From Verrucomicrobia subdivision 6 bacterium (lineage in GTDB: Bacteria > Verrucomicrobiota > Verrucomicrobiia > Methylacidiphilales > Verrucolacustridaceae): DNA of 8,716 nucleotides. The stretch is from positions 1 through 8,716 of the forward strand of contig CAMBGW010000037.1 of assembly GCA_945866245.1 (NCBI GenBank). Reading direction: 5' to 3'. Shown here piece by piece: positions 5,986 through 8,716 of this stretch. The notes below the pieces were generated by a model, which saw nothing but the letters and a program-made list of their open reading frames with translations, had not been told where the DNA came from and searched no databases. The stretch's first letter is position 1. The number at the start of each line of letters is the position of its first letter. The position numbers were made by a program, and so were the translations under genes.

Positions 5986-6552
5986 TCAACTCTTTCCAAT
6001 GACCAGCGCCTCAACACACTCCAGCCAAGCATGAATCAACCACCCATGAATCTCCTGGATTCGTGACGTATCCTCACTCGGCACGACAATCGCATGATCA
6101 CAAAGCCCTTTTGCAGGCCCACCATCCTTACCTAAGGCGCCTAGGACCAGCATATTACGACTCTTGGCTACCCCGATAGCTTTCAGAATATTCGGGGATT
6201 TACCACTCGTACTAAATACAAGTAAGACGTCCCCTTTTTGCCCAAACGCTTCCACCTGCCGCGAGAAGACATCCTCATACGACCAATCGTTGGCAATACA
6301 GGTCAAAGCTGAGCCGTCCGCACAAAGGGCCATGGCAGGTAGTGCCCTACGATTTCCGCGGTACCTGCCGGTCATCTCCTCTGCGAAATGCATCGAATCC
6401 GCTGCACTCCCCCCATTCCCACAGGTAAGGACTTTCCCCCCCGCTTTCACCCTCTCCGCTAAAGCTCTCCCCGCCGCCTCCACCGCAGGAACCAATCCGT
6501 GGCAGCGCTTGACGGTTTCCTCCAAAGCAGAAAGATCGTGGGCAAGGTTCAT
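5986..6552 (-). CDS. gmhA: Phosphoheptose isomerase (SIS domain)
   Basis: GmhA converts sedoheptulose 7-phosphate to D-glycero-D-manno-heptose 7-phosphate, the first step toward the heptose of the LPS inner core. The 188-residue product is of family length. It shows CGNGGSAADS (44-53) of the SIS sugar-phosphate fold, HFAEEMTGRYR with Glu59 aligned to the catalytic glutamate, STSGKSPN (115-121 region) for phosphate contact, and QEIHGWLIHAW with His169 matching the catalytic histidine. The ATG at 6552 is the only standard start between the conserved core and the in-frame sequence I checked upstream; no strong Shine-Dalgarno precedes it. The gene is divergent from the LptF/LptG-family gene, 30 bp separating their start codons, and is co-directional with rpsP downstream. 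DiaA-like SIS proteins are related, but the catalytic pair favours GmhA. Confidence 0.9.
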   Translation of the reverse strand: MNLAHDLSALEETVKRCHGLVPAVEAAGRALAERVKAGGKVLTCGNGGSAADSMHFAEEMTGRYRGNRRALPAMALCADGSALTCIANDWSYEDVFSRQVEAFGQKGDVLLVFSTSGKSPNILKAIGVAKSRNMLVLGALGKDGGPAKGLCDHAIVVPSEDTSRIQEIHGWLIHAWLECVEALVIGKS

Positions 6553-6582
6553 CGAGATGCTATGTCTAGATTCGCACGGAAA

Positions 6583-7767
6583 ATGAAAATCGTCGAAAAA
6601 TATCTTTGGCGCTCAGTCCTCCTGCCCCTCGTCTTTGTCATCACCGCACTGTTCGTTCTTTGGCTGATGTTCGATGTCTTTGATAAATTGGGCCGGCTGG
6701 TGGAGAAAAATCCTCCTCTCACCCTTCTTGCAAAATATTTCCTCATTCAACTGCCCGATCTAGCTCAGTCGATCCTCCCCGTCGCCGTCCTCTTTGCCAC
6801 TCTCTACGTCTTGGCTTACTTCTCCCGACATCGGGAATCGGTCGCCCTCTTGGCCGCTGGCATGAGCCCGGTCACCCTCGCCAAGCCGTTCCTCATTTGC
6901 AGTGCCGGGCTGTCCGTCATTCTCTACTTCCTCTCTTACTCCCTATCTCCCACAGCCCAAGCAGGGCGCGAAAAAGTAAAAAAGCAGATCAAACAGGAAG
7001 CCGTAGAGGAAAATACCTTTCAGCAGATCGTCTACCGCTCCCCCACTGTGCCCGGCGCTACCCAAAGCGAAATATGGTATATCGGGCGAATCCACCTCAA
7101 GGAGAAAAAGGCGGAAAATTTAGAGATTCTTTTTCGCTCCGAACCTGACGGGCGGGATCAATCGAAGCTCTTCGCCACCTCCGCTTTTTATCAAGGGGGT
7201 GTCTGGCACTTTCAGGGAGTTCGTCGCGCCGACTACAGCTCCGCCGAAACCCAAGAAACTCTCGGGCCCCTTCTGCCCGAGCTTGTCCTACCCGAATGCA
7301 CCGCTCCGCCTGAAAGTCTTGCCGCCAGACTCCTTCCCCCCGACGAGCTCCCTTGGCCCGACGTGGCTCGTCTCGCTGGCGATCGATCCCGCCTGAACGA
7401 CCGCCTCCGCGCGCCCTACGAAACGGAGCACTGGAATCGCTTGGCTTATCCTTTGGCCTGCCCCCTCCTCTGCCTTTTTGGCATCGCCTTTGGAATGACC
7501 GATGCCCGTCGGAATGTGGCCGCGACAATTTTCAGCAGCGTCTTCGTCCTCTTCGGATTTTTGGTTTGGACGCGTCTCTCGGTCGCCTTGGGACAAGGAA
7601 ATCGTATTCCCTCTTTTTTAGCAGGAACCAGCTCAATCCTCATTTTCGGCTTGGGAGGACTTTATCTTTTTGCCGAGAAAGTTGGATGGTTGTGGGAACT
7701 TCAAGGATGGAGCGTGGACCATCCACGGGCCGCTGTTTGGTTGCGCAGAGTAGGTCTGATCACATGA
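6583..7767 (+). CDS. LptF/LptG family LPS export permease
   Basis: The 394-residue product has the YjgP/YjgQ (LptF/LptG) layout. Three N-terminal membrane segments lie at about 12-34, 64-80 and 101-122; a large periplasmic domain (about 123-282) would form the jellyroll; and three C-terminal membrane segments lie at about 285-305, 312-333 and 345-364. The cytoplasmic loop SRHRESVALLAAGMSP after the second segment is the typical coupling region that contacts the LptB ATPase. In the Lpt complex these permeases extract LPS from the inner membrane and hand it to the periplasmic bridge. I cannot separate LptF from LptG, and no partner gene is in the window. ATG 6583 is chosen because MKIVEKYLWRSVLLP is the usual family opening. 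The frame is open from 6499 and an ATG occurs at 6562, but those starts would run close to or into gmhA. The stop overlaps the next gene as ATGA. Confidence 0.92.
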   Translation: MKIVEKYLWRSVLLPLVFVITALFVLWLMFDVFDKLGRLVEKNPPLTLLAKYFLIQLPDLAQSILPVAVLFATLYVLAYFSRHRESVALLAAGMSPVTLAKPFLICSAGLSVILYFLSYSLSPTAQAGREKVKKQIKQEAVEENTFQQIVYRSPTVPGATQSEIWYIGRIHLKEKKAENLEILFRSEPDGRDQSKLFATSAFYQGGVWHFQGVRRADYSSAETQETLGPLLPELVLPECTAPPESLAARLLPPDELPWPDVARLAGDRSRLNDRLRAPYETEHWNRLAYPLACPLLCLFGIAFGMTDARRNVAATIFSSVFVLFGFLVWTRLSVALGQGNRIPSFLAGTSSILIFGLGGLYLFAEKVGWLWELQGWSVDHPRAAVWLRRVGLIT

Positions 7768-8555
7768 TCTTTCGTTTTCTCACTATTCTCTTTATCGCTA
7801 GCCCGCTCGGCCTCGCCCGAGATGGTGTTGAAGCTGACCCCATGGGAGGATCCCAATCCGCACATGCGAATTTGCCTGCGGCCACTCCTGCAGCGGAGCC
7901 TTCTCCCGCCGATCCCATGGGAGGAGCAGCCCCGGTTGAGAACAAAGAGGCAGTCGCTGAGGAAAAGAGTGAGGCCTCACCCTCAGTTCCAGTTGAATAT
8001 CCCATGGCTGGAGCGACAGCTCAAACGAGTGGCCCGAGCCAGAAGCAGGCCGCTCCTAAGCCGCCCTTAACCCCCGAGATCGCCAATCTCAATCTTCCCT
8101 TAGAGGTAGAGATTCCTAACGAAGATCCCGATAAGGCTCTTTACCTGCCTGCGGGTACCTACAGACAAATTTTACAGATCCCGATCGACTCCCCCACCAT
8201 GGAGTCAGCCAACCAGTCCAGATTACAGCGTAGGCCTGAGGTCAAAGTTCCTTCCGCTCTTCCAGTCACTCCCACCCCCAATACCAAACCACTTTGGATT
8301 CGCTACGAGTCCCTAGAGAAAATCAAAATTGGAAAAGACGAACGGCGTGGGGGTATCGACCTTCCTGTTCACGGCCCCGCAGATTTAAAGCCGCGGCTCT
8401 GGTATGCCAAGTCGGAGACCGCGGACGCCTGGAGCTCTCTCTTCTACTTTGTTTTTGGGGGTGCAGGATACAGCGTGGCGAACTTGGCAGGATGGTCCGC
8501 TGGGAATGTTCGTGAAATTCCTATCGAACTCCAGTACCGGCTGATTCGGAAATAA
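7764..8555 (+). CDS. Unrecognised exported Pro/Ala-rich protein with PMGG repeats
   Basis: I do not recognise the family of this 263-residue protein. It begins with a likely signal peptide (MIFRFLTILFIASPLGLA, cleavage near residue 18); no lipobox cysteine is seen. Residues 19-105 are low complexity, rich in Ala, Pro, Ser and Glu, and contain three similar motifs, DPMGG (25-29), DPMGG (50-54) and YPMAG (79-83). The C-terminal part looks more ordered: LEVEIPNEDPDKALYLPAG, then RRPEVKVPSAL, LWIRYESLEKIKIG, and AWSSLFYFVFGGAGYSVAN, which could be a weak membrane-contacting stretch. The ATG overlaps the permease stop as ATGA, so it is probably co-translated with it and may act in the envelope, but no function is assigned. 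The frame is open back to 7353; the chosen start is set by the signal peptide and overlap. It ends in TAA two bases before the convergent secretin stop. Confidence 0.8.
   Translation: MIFRFLTILFIASPLGLARDGVEADPMGGSQSAHANLPAATPAAEPSPADPMGGAAPVENKEAVAEEKSEASPSVPVEYPMAGATAQTSGPSQKQAAPKPPLTPEIANLNLPLEVEIPNEDPDKALYLPAGTYRQILQIPIDSPTMESANQSRLQRRPEVKVPSALPVTPTPNTKPLWIRYESLEKIKIGKDERRGGIDLPVHGPADLKPRLWYAKSETADAWSSLFYFVFGGAGYSVANLAGWSAGNVREIPIELQYRLIRK
7836..8012 (+). repeat. Three PMGG-type repeats within the exported protein
   Basis: Three copies of a short motif begin at 7836 (DPMGG), 7911 (DPMGG) and 7998 (YPMAG). The first two share CCCATGGGAGGA at the DNA level and the third diverges after CCCATGG. 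Spacing is 75 and 87 bases, so this is a loose repeat in a disordered region rather than a tandem array. Confidence 0.6.
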
Positions 8556-8557
8556 GG

Positions 8558-8716
8558 CTAGGGAGGCCCACTGGTAGAGGCGGTGGTAGTGGTGGGGGAA
8601 CCAGCAGTAGGGTTCAGTGGTTGCCCGCTTACATCCAAGATGCGGGGCGTAACAAAGATGAGGGTATTTTTCTTGATCGCTTGCTCTGTCTTCCCCTGAA
8701 ACCCCCGCCCAAAGAT
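8558..8716 (-). CDS. Secretin family protein, C-terminal fragment (partial)
   Basis: The minus strand reads open from the window edge to TAG at 8558-8560, giving 52 residues. The first half, GRGFQGKTEQAIKKN followed by TLIFVTPRILDVSGQPL, matches the end of the secretin domain found in GspD/PilQ-type outer-membrane channels (the common pattern is basic, then L-x-IF-[IV]-T-P/A-R-[IL], then D-x-x-G). These multimeric channels serve type II and III secretion and type IV pili; the sub-type cannot be told from this fragment. The last 15 or so residues are Thr/Ser/Pro-rich (TTTTASTSGPP) and look like a disordered tail. The bulk of the gene lies outside the window. Its stop and that of the 7764 gene are two bases apart. 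Confidence 0.82.
   Translation of the reverse strand: MFGRGFQGKTEQAIKKNTLIFVTPRILDVSGQPLNPTAGSPTTTTASTSGPP

Noticed and set aside
6509..6537. TTGACG as a -35 box for the LptF/LptG-family gene
   Set aside because: The -35 match is good, but at 17-18 bp spacing the -10 region reads AAGATC or AGATCG, which is a poor match, and the site is inside gmhA.
7353..7763. N-terminal extension of the exported protein's frame back to 7353
   Set aside because: This part overlaps the conserved C-terminal membrane domain of the permease gene in another frame, and the signal peptide and ATGA overlap place the start at 7764.

Overview
The window reads as chromosomal DNA from a Gram-negative (diderm) bacterium of moderate, slightly GC-rich composition. 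Diderm cues are an LptF/LptG-type LPS-export permease, a GmhA-type heptose-phosphate isomerase (lipopolysaccharide core precursor), the C-terminal end of an outer-membrane secretin, and signal-peptide-bearing products. I favour a PVC-type lineage such as Verrucomicrobiota, but this is an impression from gene content and protein style only; the window holds no rRNA or other strong taxonomic marker. There is no sign of phage, transposon, CRISPR or tRNA.

Layout. Positions 1-24 may be the last codons of an upstream gene, followed by a GC-rich hairpin (33-55). On the + strand, 107-1294 encodes a MoeB/ThiF-type E1-like adenylyltransferase fused to a rhodanese domain, and 1291-1713 encodes a small exported DUF192 protein whose apparent TTG start overlaps the moeB stop. 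These converge, with a 2-nt gap, on a long minus-strand cluster. In its transcription direction that cluster reads gmhA (5986-6552), then rpsP, a KH-domain protein (khpA), trmD, rplS, rnhB, yraN and comM (ending at 1716). A possible weak promoter and a nested stem-loop lie between gmhA and rpsP. Head-to-head with gmhA, 30 bp separating the start codons, is an LptF/LptG-family gene (6583-7767). It is coupled by an ATGA overlap to an unrecognised exported, Pro/Ala-rich protein with three PMGG-like repeats (7764-8555). That gene converges, again with 2 nt between stops, on the partial secretin gene at the right edge.

How the genes fit together. The rpsP-to-rplS block is the classic ribosome/tRNA-modification cluster (S16, KhpA, TrmD, L19), but rimM, often found between rpsP and trmD, is absent. 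It continues into nucleic-acid maintenance genes (RNase HII, YraN, ComM). The junctions khpA-trmD, trmD-rplS, yraN-comM and lptF/G-7764 are 4-nt ATGA overlaps, implying translational coupling. The right side is envelope-directed.

The most unusual point is the rplS-rnhB junction. The two genes share a reading frame separated only by one TAG, and rnhB has no ATG, GTG or TTG upstream of its first catalytic Asp-Glu pair. It must start at a rare codon (ATT, directly after the TAG), be made by stop-codon readthrough, or carry a sequence error. The next junction, rnhB-yraN, is also odd: yraN's nearest usable start lies inside rnhB. No entirely new system is evident; most of the window is conserved core genome with unusual junctions and one uncharacterised envelope protein.
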